A model generated the notes under the pieces. It had not been told where the DNA came from. It searched no databases and saw only the letters and a program-made list of their open reading frames with translations. 64,000 nucleotides of DNA, from positions 186,001 to 250,000 of the forward strand of contig JAPOHD010000012.1 of NCBI GenBank assembly GCA_026671195.1, read 5' to 3'. Position numbers and translations under genes: made by a program. Source of the stretch: Draconibacterium aestuarii (lineage in GTDB: Bacteria; Bacteroidota; Bacteroidia; Bacteroidales; Prolixibacteraceae). Shown here one piece after another: positions 29,539 to 39,462 of this stretch. Positions within the stretch are counted from its first letter, which is position 1, and the number at the start of each line of letters is the position of its first letter.

Positions 29539-32235
29539 TTGTACAAGATAATCTTAACATATATAGTTGTTGTTTTTCCTTTTCTATTATTTGGTCAGGA
29601 ACCAACGATAACCATAGCAGATGAAATGAAGGCAACAATTGATGCTTCAATTGTTCCTGCAGGAGAAATGGATACAACTCTCGTGTTTGAAACCTATCAG
29701 GACAGTATGCGTACTGATTCGGTATTTGCTGTCGATACGGTGAACGATCCATTTCTGGATGATCCGATAACCTACAATGCAGCCGATTCAATGATCGTTT
29801 CCATCGATGGACAGAAAGTATATTTGTACAACGATGCCACGGTGAACTACCAGGATATTGAACTTACAGCATATTATATTGAATTGGATTTGGAAACCAA
29901 AGAGATTTATGCTGAGGGAATAGCCGATTCGATCGGGGAACTTTCCCAAAAGCCACTGTTTAAACAGGGATCGGAAGAATACGAATCGGAAACTATGCGG
30001 TATAACTTTAATTCGCAAAAGGCTTTTATTACCAAAGTTGTTTCGCAACAAGGGGAAGGTTATATTCACAGTGATCGTACCAAAAAAATTGGGAAAGATG
30101 TATTTATTACAGAAAAGGCAAAATATACAACGTGCGATGCAGATCATCCGCACTTCTATTTGCAAATGACCAAAGCCAAAGTAATTGCGAATAAAAAAAT
30201 TATTACCGGCCCGGCATATATGGTGCTGGAAGATTTTCCAATCTACTTTCCGTTAATACCGTTTGGTTATTTTCCGAATTCGCCATCGTACTCTTCGGGT
30301 ATTTTAATTCCAAAATATGGTGAAGAACAAAACCGTGGATTCTTTTTGCGCGAAGGAGGGTATTATTGGGCAGCAAGTGATTACTTCGATCTTGCTGTTA
30401 CGGGAGATATTTATTCAAAAGGATCGTGGGGTACACACATAAAAACAAATTACCGAAAACGGTATAAGTTTAACGGAAACTTTGGTTTCGATTATGCCAT
30501 TAACAAGTATGGAGAGGAAGGACTGGATACCTATTCCAGATCGAAACAGTATAAATTAATGTGGTCGCACTCGCAGGATGCAAAAGCAAATCCCAACAGT
30601 ACTTTTTCGGCCAGTGTGAACTTATCGTCGAGCGGTTACGACAAGCAAAATGCATACAACACAAACGATTATCTGACAACCACAAAATCGTCGAGTATTT
30701 CTTATTCGAAGAGATTTGAAAATACTCCTTTTAATATGTCGATGAACCTGCGTCATTCGCAAAACACAAAAGACAGTACCATGTCGTTGTCGTTACCTGA
30801 AATGACCTTTAGTATGGCTAAAGTGTATCCGTTCCGCCCGAAAAACAGAAGTGGGAAAATAAAATTTTACGAGAAGTTTGGTATTAATTATACAGGTAAT
30901 TTAAAAAACTCGATTACAGCAAAAGAGGACGAAATACTGAGTAGTTCGTTTGCAACCGACTGGAAAAACGGTATAAAACACAATGTCCCTATTTCGTTTC
31001 CGAGTTTTAACCTGTTTAAATACGTGAACTTTAGCCCGGGTATTAGCTATAACGAAAAATGGTACTTTAAACAATATAATTATACGTTCGAAGAAGGTGC
31101 CGATTACGAGAATAATCCATCCGGAATTCCGAGCGATATTAGGGTAGATACCATAACCGGATTAAACCGTGTGTACGATTATGCCTACAGTATAAGTTCG
31201 TCGACCAACATTTACGGAATGTATCTGCCCCGAAATCCGAATTCAAAAATTAAGGGGATCAGGCATAAAATGACTCCTTCTGTTGGTTTTAGCTACAGGC
31301 CTGATTTCGGACAGGATAAATTTGGATACTGGCAGGAAGTTCATCGCGATTCAACAACCCATTATTACGACACCAACCTGGGGGGAATTTACGGAGGGTC
31401 GCCGGGAAGGGGAGAATCAGGTGCCATTTCGTTCTCGTTAACCAACAACCTTGAAATGAAAATGCTGGATACCCGCGATTCGACCAAAACAGATAGCGAG
31501 CAAAAATATAAAAAGGTGAAACTGATTGATAACCTGAGTATTTCATCCTCTTACAACCTGATTGCCGACTCGTTAAACCTGGCTCCGTTTAATATTCGGG
31601 CCCGCACTACAGTTGCCGGCGTGAGCATTAATATGGGAACTACACTCGATCCGTATATGGTAGACGAAGACTACCGAAGAATTCATAAATATGCCTGGAA
31701 CGAGCGTAGCGGAATTGGAAAACTGGGGCGTGTAACACGTGCTAATTTATCGTTTGGAATGAATTTCAGATCGAAGGATAAGAAAAAGGACGCTAAAGGT
31801 GGAGGCGATAACAAACCTACCGGCCCGGGTGTGGATGAAATGTTGGAAGATGCTCCGGTACTGCCTGTTTTCGATAATTACGCTGATTTTAGCATGCCCT
31901 GGGATTTTGGTTTTGATTATAGCCTTAACTATACCGGTGCAACCAAATCGTATCCAAACGGACGAGTGACTCAAACACTTGGAATGAGAGGTAATTTAAG
32001 TATCACTGAAAAGTGGAAACTAAGTGCTAATACCAACTTCGATATTCAGGCCATGGAGTTTTCGTTTACCTCGTTTAATTTAACACGCGATTTGCATTGC
32101 TGGAATATGGCATTCAACTTTGTTCCGTTCGGATTTAGAAAAAGTTATAGCTTTACTATCAGTGCCTCGTCATCAATGTTACAGGATCTGAAAATTCAGA
32201 AACAAAAAAGTCATTACGATAGTATGACTTTCTAA
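29539..32235 (+). CDS. LptD/OstA-like LPS-assembly outer membrane protein
   Basis: It probably inserts lipopolysaccharide into the outer leaflet. The 898 residues start at a TTG; no ATG or GTG exists between it and the in-frame stop at 29530, and the TTG directly begins a signal peptide (IILTYIVVVFPFLLFGQ). Residues about 75-210 carry an OstA-like beta-jellyroll (YLYNDATVNYQDIELTAYYI, EAKYTTCDADHPHFYLQ-type), and the rest is a long barrel with GPAYMVLEDFPIYFPLIPFG and FPNSPSYSSGILIPKYG, the conserved LptD core. It is transcribed divergently from the amidase. Confidence 0.9.
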   Translation: MYKIILTYIVVVFPFLLFGQEPTITIADEMKATIDASIVPAGEMDTTLVFETYQDSMRTDSVFAVDTVNDPFLDDPITYNAADSMIVSIDGQKVYLYNDATVNYQDIELTAYYIELDLETKEIYAEGIADSIGELSQKPLFKQGSEEYESETMRYNFNSQKAFITKVVSQQGEGYIHSDRTKKIGKDVFITEKAKYTTCDADHPHFYLQMTKAKVIANKKIITGPAYMVLEDFPIYFPLIPFGYFPNSPSYSSGILIPKYGEEQNRGFFLREGGYYWAASDYFDLAVTGDIYSKGSWGTHIKTNYRKRYKFNGNFGFDYAINKYGEEGLDTYSRSKQYKLMWSHSQDAKANPNSTFSASVNLSSSGYDKQNAYNTNDYLTTTKSSSISYSKRFENTPFNMSMNLRHSQNTKDSTMSLSLPEMTFSMAKVYPFRPKNRSGKIKFYEKFGINYTGNLKNSITAKEDEILSSSFATDWKNGIKHNVPISFPSFNLFKYVNFSPGISYNEKWYFKQYNYTFEEGADYENNPSGIPSDIRVDTITGLNRVYDYAYSISSSTNIYGMYLPRNPNSKIKGIRHKMTPSVGFSYRPDFGQDKFGYWQEVHRDSTTHYYDTNLGGIYGGSPGRGESGAISFSLTNNLEMKMLDTRDSTKTDSEQKYKKVKLIDNLSISSSYNLIADSLNLAPFNIRARTTVAGVSINMGTTLDPYMVDEDYRRIHKYAWNERSGIGKLGRVTRANLSFGMNFRSKDKKKDAKGGGDNKPTGPGVDEMLEDAPVLPVFDNYADFSMPWDFGFDYSLNYTGATKSYPNGRVTQTLGMRGNLSITEKWKLSANTNFDIQAMEFSFTSFNLTRDLHCWNMAFNFVPFGFRKSYSFTISASSSMLQDLKIQKQKSHYDSMTF

Positions 32236-32286
32236 AAAAACGAACGGCATTCAGCACACGCAGTTTAATTTCAAAATTCTATAGAG

Positions 32287-32664
32287 ATGAAAAAGATTAT
32301 TGCTACAACAAATGCACCAGCAGCAATTGGCCCGTATAGTCAGGCTGTGGAAGTAAACGGTACATTATATATTTCGGGGCAGGTACCTTTGGTGCCTAAA
32401 ACCATGACAGTTGTGGAAGGCGGTATAAAAGAACAAACGCTGCAGGTGATGCAAAATATTAAGGCGATTTTAAGCGAAGCTGGTTATTTGTTTACCGATG
32501 TTGTTAAATCGACCTGCCTGTTAAGCGATATGGCCAATTTTAAAGCCATGAACGAAGTATATGGTGAATTCTATAAAGAGAATCCTCCTGCACGTGCTGC
32601 ATTTGCTGTAAAAGAATTACCGCTTGGAGTGTTGGTTGAGATTGAAACCATTGCGGTGAAATAA
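32287..32664 (+). CDS. ridA: RidA family enamine/imine deaminase
   Basis: RidA hydrolyses reactive 2-aminoacrylate and other enamines released by PLP enzymes. The 125 residues carry the complete family pattern: IATTNAPAAIGPYSQAV at the N-terminus, GTLYISGQVPL, TLQVMQNIKAILSEAG, VVKSTCLLSDMANFKAMNEVY, and the substrate-binding Arg within PPARAAFAVKELPLGVLVEIE. It lies 51 bp behind the LptD-like gene on the same strand. Confidence 0.95.
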   Translation: MKKIIATTNAPAAIGPYSQAVEVNGTLYISGQVPLVPKTMTVVEGGIKEQTLQVMQNIKAILSEAGYLFTDVVKSTCLLSDMANFKAMNEVYGEFYKENPPARAAFAVKELPLGVLVEIETIAVK

Positions 32665-32714
32665 GCGCGTATTTGATTCGAATTTTATTCTTAAATAGCT
32701 TGTGTAATATTCCA

Positions 32715-33212
32715 AGGGCAATCCTGAAAGTTTATTTCCTTTCCGACGGTTGTCGACAACAATCCTGATGATTTATTTGCATTACGACGGCTGTCGATAT
32801 AAAAATTGATGATTCATTTTCTTTCCGACAACTGTCGGCATTAAAATTGACGATTTATTTTGTTCGCGACCGCTGTCGACAACAATCCTGATGATTTATT
32901 TGCATTACGACGGCTGTCGATATAAAAATTGATGATTCATTTTCTTTCCGACAACTGTCGACACTAAAATTGACGATTTATTTTGTTCGCGACCGCTGTC
33001 GACAACAATCCTGATGATTTATTTGCATCGCGACGGCTGTCGACATATAAATTGATGATTCATTTGCTTTACGACAACTGTCGGCATTAAAAATGGCGAT
33101 TTATTTTGTTCACGACCGCTGTCGACAACAATCCTGATGATTTATCTGCATCACGACGGCTGTCGATATGAAAATTGATGATTCATTTGCTTTGCGACAA
33201 CCGTCGGCATCC
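32715..33212. repeat. Array of twelve palindromes with exact 41-bp spacing
   Basis: Twelve sites of the form CGAC-N4-GTCG start at 32744, 32785, 32826, 32867, 32908, 32949, 32990, 33031, 33072, 33113, 33154 and 33195, so every interval is exactly 41 bp. The 29-bp spacers share a core like ATTGATGATTTATTT and fall into three classes that cycle, giving a 123-bp higher-order unit. All twelve palindromes are intact (96 of 96 core bases), while spacers carry substitutions. No frame is open across it. The spacers are not unique, so it is not CRISPR. Function unknown. Confidence 0.95.
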
Positions 33213-33326
33213 ATTCTAACGTTACTTCTAACAGGAGGGAAAGAACATCAAAAAAAGATTGAACAGGGTAACAACAACCTGCCATTTTTCGTTACAAGCT
33301 TTGTAATTGTATGGAGATGAATAACC

Positions 33327-34130
33327 GTGGATTACTGGTCGAACATAGAAGCTTCTGCAAACGATCCTGAGCTACTTAAGATTGATGCATTTGAGGCACA
33401 ATTGGGGGGAATTCCTGACGGTGTGTATAAAATACGTGAACTGATTACACGTTTCGAAATTTGTCATTTTAAATATCAAAAGCATCTCCAAAAAATAAAA
33501 GAATCAATACTGAAACTTGAACCATTGGTTACTCCCGATACTATAGGTCGCTACCATATACAACATGGCGAAACTGTTTGGGAAAAAGATTCTACCGGGA
33601 AAAGCCTTTTGGGGCAACAATATGTATGGGCCATTAAACATTGGTTGGGGCATATCACTTCAAAAAATCTTCCCAAACAATCTGATAAAAAACTTGTGAA
33701 GCAGGTTGCCAATTATTTGGGAGTGAAGGATGAGATGAAAATAAGGCTGGTGCGCCTTTTGCTTGCCCGGTTAACCTGGGACTGGAAACTGTATGAGGAG
33801 ATGAAGCAGGACGATAAATACAAAGACCTGGAGTTTCAGGTTTGTCGTATGGATATTTGTCATTATGCTTTCCCCGGCAATTTCGACAACCTTTTACGGG
33901 CAGTAGGGAAATTGCAAGCCTTGGATAATTTTGAGGGTTGTGGTACTTGTAATGCTTTCATTAAAGAATTTGTTGAACAGGAACTGCAGGTATTGAACGG
34001 TTTGCTAAAATCGTTTACAAACAAAAATCTGACTGACAAAAAAAGTTGGACACAAGGCTGGTTGTTTGCGTGTTTGGTTAAAACCTTAAAAGAGCAGACC
34101 GGATTATCGGAACCGGTAATAGAGATATAA
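33327..34130 (+). CDS. Hypothetical protein, 267 aa
   Basis: I do not recognise this family. The protein is soluble, largely helical and charged, without signal peptide or membrane helix. A short cysteine/histidine cluster stands out (FQVCRMDICHYAF and GCGTCNAFIKEF), which could bind metal. The GTG at 33327 is the only plausible start: a stop lies nine bases upstream (33318), a GGAG lies about ten bases before it, and the next Met is far inside. It sits between the 41-bp palindrome array and the ribosomal-protein operon. A role with the array is possible from proximity only. Confidence 0.75.
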   Translation: MDYWSNIEASANDPELLKIDAFEAQLGGIPDGVYKIRELITRFEICHFKYQKHLQKIKESILKLEPLVTPDTIGRYHIQHGETVWEKDSTGKSLLGQQYVWAIKHWLGHITSKNLPKQSDKKLVKQVANYLGVKDEMKIRLVRLLLARLTWDWKLYEEMKQDDKYKDLEFQVCRMDICHYAFPGNFDNLLRAVGKLQALDNFEGCGTCNAFIKEFVEQELQVLNGLLKSFTNKNLTDKKSWTQGWLFACLVKTLKEQTGLSEPVIEI

Positions 34131-34135
34131 AAAAT

Positions 34136-34165
34136 AAAAGGGCTTCCGAAACCGGAAACCCTTTT
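34136..34165. terminator. Bidirectional terminator
   Basis: AAAAGGG-TTCCG pairs with CGGAA-CCCTTTT (one mismatch, 3-base loop). It separates the convergent 267-aa gene and the rplI gene and has A/T-runs on both sides. Confidence 0.8.
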
Positions 34166-34198
34166 AAGTCGTTTTAGTATTGTGTTTGCTACTAAATA

Positions 34199-34645
34199 TT
34201 ATTCAGCAACAACTTCAAATTCAATTTCAACCACAACTTCTTTGTGTAGTTTAATTTTTGCAGTGTGTGTACCCACTTCTTTAATGCTATCCTCAGGAAT
34301 AGAAATCTGCTTGCGGTCGATTTCAAATCCTTTTTTGTTAATAGCTTCAGCCAATTGGATGGTGTTAACCGAACCAAATATTTTGCCCGAAGTACTGGTT
34401 TTAGCACCAATAGTGATTTTCTTGTTTACAATTTGCTCTGCAATTTTAGTAGCTGCATCTTTCAACTTAGCTTCTTTGTGAGCGCGTTGTCTGATGTTCT
34501 CAGCCAAAACTTTTTTAGCCGATACAGTAGCAACAATTGCTTTTTTCGAAGGAATTAAAAAGTTACGACCGTAACCGTCTTTTACTGTTACAATGTCGTC
34601 TTTGCTTCCTAAACGTTCTACGTCTTGTGTTAATATAATTTCCAT
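34199..34645 (-). CDS. rplI: 50S ribosomal protein L9
   Basis: L9 binds 23S rRNA and limits frameshifting. The 148 residues start with EIILTQDVERLGSKDDIV and carry the L9 signature VKDGYGRNFLIPSKKA; a long central helix and the C-terminal domain (IQLAEAINKKGFEIDRKQI) follow. AGGAGG precedes the ATG. It is the last gene of the rpsF-rpsR-rplI operon, 14 bp after rpsR. Confidence 0.98.
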   Translation of the reverse strand: MEIILTQDVERLGSKDDIVTVKDGYGRNFLIPSKKAIVATVSAKKVLAENIRQRAHKEAKLKDAATKIAEQIVNKKITIGAKTSTSGKIFGSVNTIQLAEAINKKGFEIDRKQISIPEDSIKEVGTHTAKIKLHKEVVVEIEFEVVAE

Positions 34646-34659
34646 TTCAAGTCCTCCTT

Positions 34660-34926
34660 TTATTTCATCATATCGGTTACAAATGGTAGCAATGCAACCT
34701 GACGGGCACGTTTAACGGCCTGGCCAACTTTGCGCTGGTACTTTAACGAAGTTCCGGTAATACGACGAGGTAAAATTTTACCTTGCTCGTTCAGGAATTT
34801 CTTCAAAAACTCTGGGTCTTTGTAATCAACGTATTTGATTCCGTTTTTCTTGAAACGGCAATACTTTTTCTTTTTGATCTCTACTGACGGTGGAGTCAGG
34901 TATCTGATTTCACTTGCTTGTGCCAT
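34660..34926 (-). CDS. rpsR: 30S ribosomal protein S18
   Basis: S18 binds 16S rRNA next to S6 in the platform of the small subunit. The 88 residues show [38 protein letters not shown] and [20 protein letters not shown], the S18 signature. An AAGGAGG precedes the ATG at 34926, and the gap to rpsF is 3 bp. Confidence 0.98.
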   Translation of the reverse strand: MAQASEIRYLTPPSVEIKKKKYCRFKKNGIKYVDYKDPEFLKKFLNEQGKILPRRITGTSLKYQRKVGQAVKRARQVALLPFVTDMMK

Positions 34927-34929
34927 GAT

Positions 34930-35286
34930 TTACGCCTCCTTTTTTTCTGTTTTTGCTTTACGAAGATTTCTTCTCTTTTCGCTATATGCCGCAGCATATT
35001 TGTCAAGTTTCACTGTCATGAAACGAATAACTCGCTCGTCACGACGGAAGTCAGTCTCCATTTTAGTAATGAATGCAGGATCGGCTTTAAACTCAAACAA
35101 ATGATAAAAGCCAGTAGATTTTTTTTGAATTGGGTAAGCCAGTTTTTTCATGCCCCAATCTTCTTCGTGGATCAATTCACCTCCGTTGCTGGCGATGATG
35201 TCCTTGAATTTGTTTACCGCTTCCTTTACCTGTGGCTCAGATAAAACGGGAGTACAAATGAAAACGGTTTCGTACTGATTCAACAT
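34930..35286 (-). CDS. rpsF: 30S ribosomal protein S6
   Basis: S6 pairs with S18 in the 30S platform. The 118 residues carry [20 protein letters not shown], the [19 protein letters not shown] strand-loop-strand and [21 protein letters not shown] lysine-rich tail is present and the length is normal. First gene of the operon, driven by the promoter at 35339-35369. Confidence 0.98.
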   Translation of the reverse strand: MLNQYETVFICTPVLSEPQVKEAVNKFKDIIASNGGELIHEEDWGMKKLAYPIQKKSTGFYHLFEFKADPAFITKMETDFRRDERVIRFMTVKLDKYAAAYSEKRRNLRKAKTEKKEA

Positions 35287-35338
35287 AATCGTCTAATTTT
35301 TAATTTATTAAATATTAATATCCAATATTTTGGACGCG

Positions 35339-35369
35339 CAAAAGTAGAAATAAATTGTTATTTATCAAA
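35339..35369 (-). promoter_or_regulatory. Promoter of the rpsF-rpsR-rplI operon
   Basis: On the minus strand TTTG (35369-35366), 19 bp, then TACTTTTG (35346-35339): a match to the Bacteroidota primary-sigma consensus TTTG-N19-TAnnTTTG. The start would fall about 45 bp before the rpsF ATG. Confidence 0.8.
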
Positions 35370-35429
35370 CACTTTGCATGTTTTTTATAGGAGTTCAGGC
35401 TTTGTTAACGTTTTTGGGAAAAACAAGTT

Positions 35430-35507
35430 GTCATTTCGACGACTTAGGAGGAGAAATCTTTTTCAAGTTACAGAATTCTCATCTTCGTACCTCAGATTCG
35501 AAATAAC
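35430..35507. repeat. Interspersed-type inverted repeat
   Basis: GTCATTTCGA (35430-35439) is mirrored by TCGAAATAAC (35498-35507) with one mismatch; between them AGGAGGAGAAATCTTTT resembles the GTCATTTCGA...GAGAAATCT repeats I know to be scattered through many Bacteroidota genomes. It lies in the gap between the rpsF promoter and the carboxylase operon. The rest of the 312-bp gap shows no gene. Confidence 0.5.
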
Positions 35508-35598
35508 ATCTGGTCCGACAGCTATCAAAAAGAGATCGATGAAGATTGATTTAAGTACTACCATCAATCTCCTATCAATCTCTTCTCAGTTTATCTTT

Positions 35599-37134
35599 TT
35601 ACAAAGGAATATTTCCGTGCTTTTTAGGTGGATTCGACTTGCGTTTGTTTTGTGTCATATCCAAAGCATCGATAATTTTTTTACGTGTATCACGAGGATT
35701 AATAATTTCGTCGATATAACCCAGCGATGCTGCTTTATACGGATTGGCAAATTTTTCGCGGTAATCGTCAACAGCCTTTGCTCTTTCCTCCGGGCTTAAT
35801 CCGTTTCGGTGAATGATGTTAATGGCTCCTTCGGGTCCCATAACCGCAATTTCGGACGTAGGATAAGCCAGATTTACGTCGGCACCAATGTGTTTACTCG
35901 ACATTACATCGTAGGCTCCACCGTAGGCTTTGCGCGTAATAACCGTAATTTTAGGTACTGTGGCCTCTGCAAATGCGTACAACAGTTTTGCACCGTGTTT
36001 AATTATACCGCCAAATTCCTGGCTCGTACCCGGTAAAAATCCCGGAACATCGACAAACGTAATAAGTGGCAAATTAAATGCATCGCAAAAACGAACAAAT
36101 CGAGCAGCTTTTACCGAAGAGTTTATGTCTAATACTCCGGCCAGATGCGCAGGTTGGTTGGCAACAATTCCAACTGGTTTTCCTGCAAAACGTGCAAAAC
36201 CGACAATAATATTTTGTGCATATTGTTGTTGTACTTCCAAAAAGTGTTTGTTGTCAATCACATTTTGAATAATGTCGTGCATGTCGTATGGTTTGTTCGG
36301 ATCGGCAGGAACAATCTCTTGTAAACTTTCTTCCATACGATCGGAAGGATCGACAGTTGGTTTTACCGGTGGATCTTCCAGATTGTTTGATGGCAAAAAG
36401 CTTAACAGCTCGCGAATCATCATAAGGGTTTGGTCCTCGTCGCTGCCATTAAAATGAGCCACACCACTTTTGGCATTGTGCGTATTTGCTCCGCCCAATT
36501 CTTCTTTTGTAACGTCTTCGTGTGTAACGGTTTTTATTACTTCAGGGCCGGTAACAAACATGTGGCTTTTCTCATTCACCATAAAAATGAAATCGGTAAG
36601 GGCAGGGGAGTATACGGCTCCACCGGCACATGGGCCAAGTATTGCTGAAATTTGGGGAATTACCCCCGAAGAAATTACATTGTTGTAAAAAATGTCGGCA
36701 TAACCCGCCAAACTCTCTACACCTTCCTGAATACGTGCACCACCCGAATCGTTTAAGCCAATTACCGGTGCTCCCATTTTTAGAGCCAGCTCCTGAATTT
36801 TTACAATTTTATCGGCATTGGCGCGGCTTAACGAACCACCAAAAACCGTAAAGTCTTGAGCAAAAACATAAACCAATCGTCCGTTTACTTTTCCATAACC
36901 GGATATGAGTCCATCTCCTAATACTTTTTGGGTCTCCATCCCGAAATCGTAATTCCGGTGGGTCATTAATTTATCTATTTCGTTAAACGTGCCCGAATCG
37001 ATCAGTTGGTTTATTCTTTCCCGTGCCGTTTTTTTTCCGGCAGCATGTTGTTTCTCATTTCTTGCTTTTCCGCCACCTTCTTCAGCTTTGGCGTTAAATT
37101 CTTCCAGTTGGCGGTATTTGTCTTGTAGATTCAT
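35599..37134 (-). CDS. Acyl-CoA carboxylase carboxyltransferase subunit (propionyl/methylmalonyl-CoA type)
   Basis: It transfers CO2 between biotin and an acyl-CoA, most likely propionyl-CoA to give methylmalonyl-CoA, or in reverse. The 511 residues have the two crotonase-fold domains of PccB/Mmd[78 protein letters not shown] and [19 protein letters not shown]. It is the last gene of a three-gene operon with the biotin carrier (14 bp upstream) and biotin carboxylase. Specificity for propionyl-CoA is inferred from family likeness. Confidence 0.93.
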   Translation of the reverse strand: MNLQDKYRQLEEFNAKAEEGGGKARNEKQHAAGKKTARERINQLIDSGTFNEIDKLMTHRNYDFGMETQKVLGDGLISGYGKVNGRLVYVFAQDFTVFGGSLSRANADKIVKIQELALKMGAPVIGLNDSGGARIQEGVESLAGYADIFYNNVISSGVIPQISAILGPCAGGAVYSPALTDFIFMVNEKSHMFVTGPEVIKTVTHEDVTKEELGGANTHNAKSGVAHFNGSDEDQTLMMIRELLSFLPSNNLEDPPVKPTVDPSDRMEESLQEIVPADPNKPYDMHDIIQNVIDNKHFLEVQQQYAQNIIVGFARFAGKPVGIVANQPAHLAGVLDINSSVKAARFVRFCDAFNLPLITFVDVPGFLPGTSQEFGGIIKHGAKLLYAFAEATVPKITVITRKAYGGAYDVMSSKHIGADVNLAYPTSEIAVMGPEGAINIIHRNGLSPEERAKAVDDYREKFANPYKAASLGYIDEIINPRDTRKKIIDALDMTQNKRKSNPPKKHGNIPL

Positions 37135-37148
37135 ATAAATATTTTGCT

Positions 37149-37658
37149 TTAGTCGAGTTCAATTAATAGTTGGTTACCGTCTATGGTGTCTTCGTCTTTT
37201 ACATACACTTTTTTAACGACTCCATCTTTGGGCGCTTTGTATTCACTTTCCATTTTCATGGCTGAAATGATTACAACGGTTTCGCCTTCTTTTACTACAT
37301 CACCTTCGCTAACCAAAACTTTAACAACCTTGCCAGGCATTGGCGAGGTTACTTTATTCTCGACTGATGATGCTCCATTCGCATTTCGGTTTCGTAAATA
37401 CCTGGCTTCTGCATCAATTACTTGAACATCGAAAGTGTCATAAAGCGTGTAGGCTGTGTATTTTTTGGGTTCAGCTTCGGGGACTAGTTCAATATTATAG
37501 GAGTGACCATTTTCCAAAATTGAAAATGTTCCGTCGGCAGTATGCATTAAATCTACCTCGTAAACTTTTCCGTCTACATCCACTTCCAGAATATTCCCAT
37601 CTTGTTTTAGCAGGTTAACCCAAGCTATCCTGTCACCTATTTTTATTTCTATTGCCAT
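37149..37658 (-). CDS. Biotin carboxyl carrier protein of an acyl-CoA carboxylase
   Basis: It carries biotin between the two catalytic subunits encoded on either side. The 169 residues have an N-terminal region (about 1-85) that may contact the partner subunits, then a biotinyl domain ([20 protein letters not shown]) with biotin attachment at Lys135 in the AMKM motif. It lies 9 bp after the biotin carboxylase gene and 14 bp before the carboxyltransferase gene. Confidence 0.92.
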   Translation of the reverse strand: MAIEIKIGDRIAWVNLLKQDGNILEVDVDGKVYEVDLMHTADGTFSILENGHSYNIELVPEAEPKKYTAYTLYDTFDVQVIDAEARYLRNRNANGASSVENKVTSPMPGKVVKVLVSEGDVVKEGETVVIISAMKMESEYKAPKDGVVKKVYVKDEDTIDGNQLLIELD

Positions 37659-37667
37659 AATCTTTTC

Positions 37668-39173
37668 TTAAAAATGATTTACGTAAGGAATTTTTTTCCA
37701 ACGACTTTGTGCCGGAGTAAATTCTTTCGTGTTTGCTTCTGTACTTCCAATTTTATCAAGATAATCGATCAGTGTTGCGATAATTACCATATCAATTGGA
37801 TCTTTTTTCGGAGCTTTTGAAAGGAGCTGTTCCTCATTTTTTTCAATAAAATGGGTGTCGTAATTTCCTGAAATAAAATTTTCATTGTTCATTACACGTT
37901 CCAACATTTTTATTGAAGTCTTTACGCCTGTAATTTTATATTCGTAAAGCGCACGTCGCATGCGGGCTATGGCTTCGTTTCTTGTTTTACCCCAAACAAT
38001 AAGTTTCGAAATCATTGGATCGTAGTAAATAGGAATCTCATACCCCTCGTAAACATATCCGTCGGTACGGACTCCAAGTCCCAGTGGAGTGGAAATTTTA
38101 TATACTTTCCCGGCGCAAGGCATAAAATTATTGTCTGGATCTTCAGCATAAACACGGCATTCAATGGCATGTCCCTTTTGCTTTAAATCTTCTTGTTTAA
38201 AAGCCAGTTCCCTACCTTCGGCAACATATATTTGTTGTTTTACCAGGTCAATTCCGGTTACACGTTCTGTAATTGGGTGCTCTACCTGCAAACGTGTATT
38301 CATTTCCAAAAAGTAGTAATTCAGTTCATTATCAACCAAAAATTCGATAGTACCTGCCCCATAATAATTAACTGCTTTGGCAGCCTCAACTGCAGCATTT
38401 CCCATTTTTTCACGCAGTTCGGCAGTCATTAAAGGAGATGGCGTTTCTTCAATCATTTTCTGATGCCGGCGTTGAACAGAGCATTCGCGTTCGAATAAAT
38501 GTACTGTATTGCCATGTTGGTCTGCCATTATCTGAAACTCGATGTGGTGTGGCGAAGTAATATATTTTTCAATGTAAACCGCATCGTTGCCAAATGCCGA
38601 TTTTGCCTCAGAACGTGCTGCCCGTACAGCAGACACTACTTCGGAGTGCTTTTTTACCAGCCGCATTCCTTTACCTCCGCCACCTGCCGATGCCTTAATC
38701 ATTACGGGCAACCCGATTTCTTCAATTACTGCCAGTACTTCCTCTTCGGTTTCAATTTCTCCATCAGTTCCGGGAACTACCGGAATTCCTGCTGCTGTCA
38801 TTGCTTCGCGCGCCTTTATCTTATCGCCCATGCGCACAATAACTTCAGGAGAAGGACCAATAAATATTATACCTTCCTGTTCACATCTTGTTGCAAATAC
38901 AGCATTTTCCGACAGAAAACCATAACCTGGATGAATGGCATCAGCATTACTGCGCTTCGCAATTTCAATAATTTTGTCGATGTTTAAATAACTCTCTGAA
39001 GAAGGTGCCTTGCCAACGTAATAGGCTTCATGTGCATATCTTACATGAAGAGAAGTCCGGTCGGCTTCAGAATAGATAGCCACAGTTTCTATGTCCAGTT
39101 CCCTACACGTTCGCATAACACGAATGGCAATTTCACCGCGGTTTGCGATCAGAATCTTTTTGATTTTCTTCAT
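37668..39173 (-). CDS. Biotin carboxylase subunit of an acyl-CoA carboxylase
   Basis: It carboxylates biotin using ATP and bicarbonate. The 501 residues show the ATP-grasp fold: KILIANRGEIAIRVMRTCRE, HPGYGFLSENA, IKASAGGGGKGMRLV (glycine-rich loop), RECSVQRRHQKMIEE, FLEMNTRLQVEHPITERVTG (catalytic ERVTG) and a C-terminal domain extended past the bacterial AccC length, as in propionyl-CoA carboxylases. First gene of the operon; ATG at 39173. Confidence 0.94.
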   Translation of the reverse strand: MKKIKKILIANRGEIAIRVMRTCRELDIETVAIYSEADRTSLHVRYAHEAYYVGKAPSSESYLNIDKIIEIAKRSNADAIHPGYGFLSENAVFATRCEQEGIIFIGPSPEVIVRMGDKIKAREAMTAAGIPVVPGTDGEIETEEEVLAVIEEIGLPVMIKASAGGGGKGMRLVKKHSEVVSAVRAARSEAKSAFGNDAVYIEKYITSPHHIEFQIMADQHGNTVHLFERECSVQRRHQKMIEETPSPLMTAELREKMGNAAVEAAKAVNYYGAGTIEFLVDNELNYYFLEMNTRLQVEHPITERVTGIDLVKQQIYVAEGRELAFKQEDLKQKGHAIECRVYAEDPDNNFMPCAGKVYKISTPLGLGVRTDGYVYEGYEIPIYYDPMISKLIVWGKTRNEAIARMRRALYEYKITGVKTSIKMLERVMNNENFISGNYDTHFIEKNEEQLLSKAPKKDPIDMVIIATLIDYLDKIGSTEANTKEFTPAQSRWKKIPYVNHF

Positions 39174-39462
39174 ACAATTTTCAATTCAATAAAAGTTTAA
39201 GCCGTCTTAAAATCTGTATAAATAACTCGGTTTTCGGAAAATTGTTTAAAGTCTAAAAAAGGTTGATCGACGAATTTACCTTTGCAGGGGTAATTGGCAA
39301 ATGAAAATGTGTTAATAAATGTGAATTGATATGAAATGACTCGAATAAAAATGAAATTATTAGAAAATACAAAGCTCTTGTTCTATTTTTTAATTTAATT
39401 CCGTAAAAAATTTTTTGTTAAGCTAAAAGATTCTATTTTAGGTCTCATTATTTTAACCAACC
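39174..39462. other. Divergent promoter region
   Basis: A 289-bp AT-rich gap between the carboxylase operon (minus) and the DUF5916-type gene (plus). TACCTTTG at 39277-39284 fits a plus-strand -7 box, but no -33 element lies at the right distance. Nothing else stands out. Confidence 0.4.

Noticed and set aside
32715-33212. CRISPR-like array
   Set aside because: The intervals between palindromes are themselves repeated in three classes, there are no unique spacers, and no cas genes are nearby. It is a tandem repeat with palindromes.
35374-36851. Several long plus-strand frames over the carboxyltransferase gene
   Set aside because: They are shadows of the well-supported minus-strand genes and show no domain.
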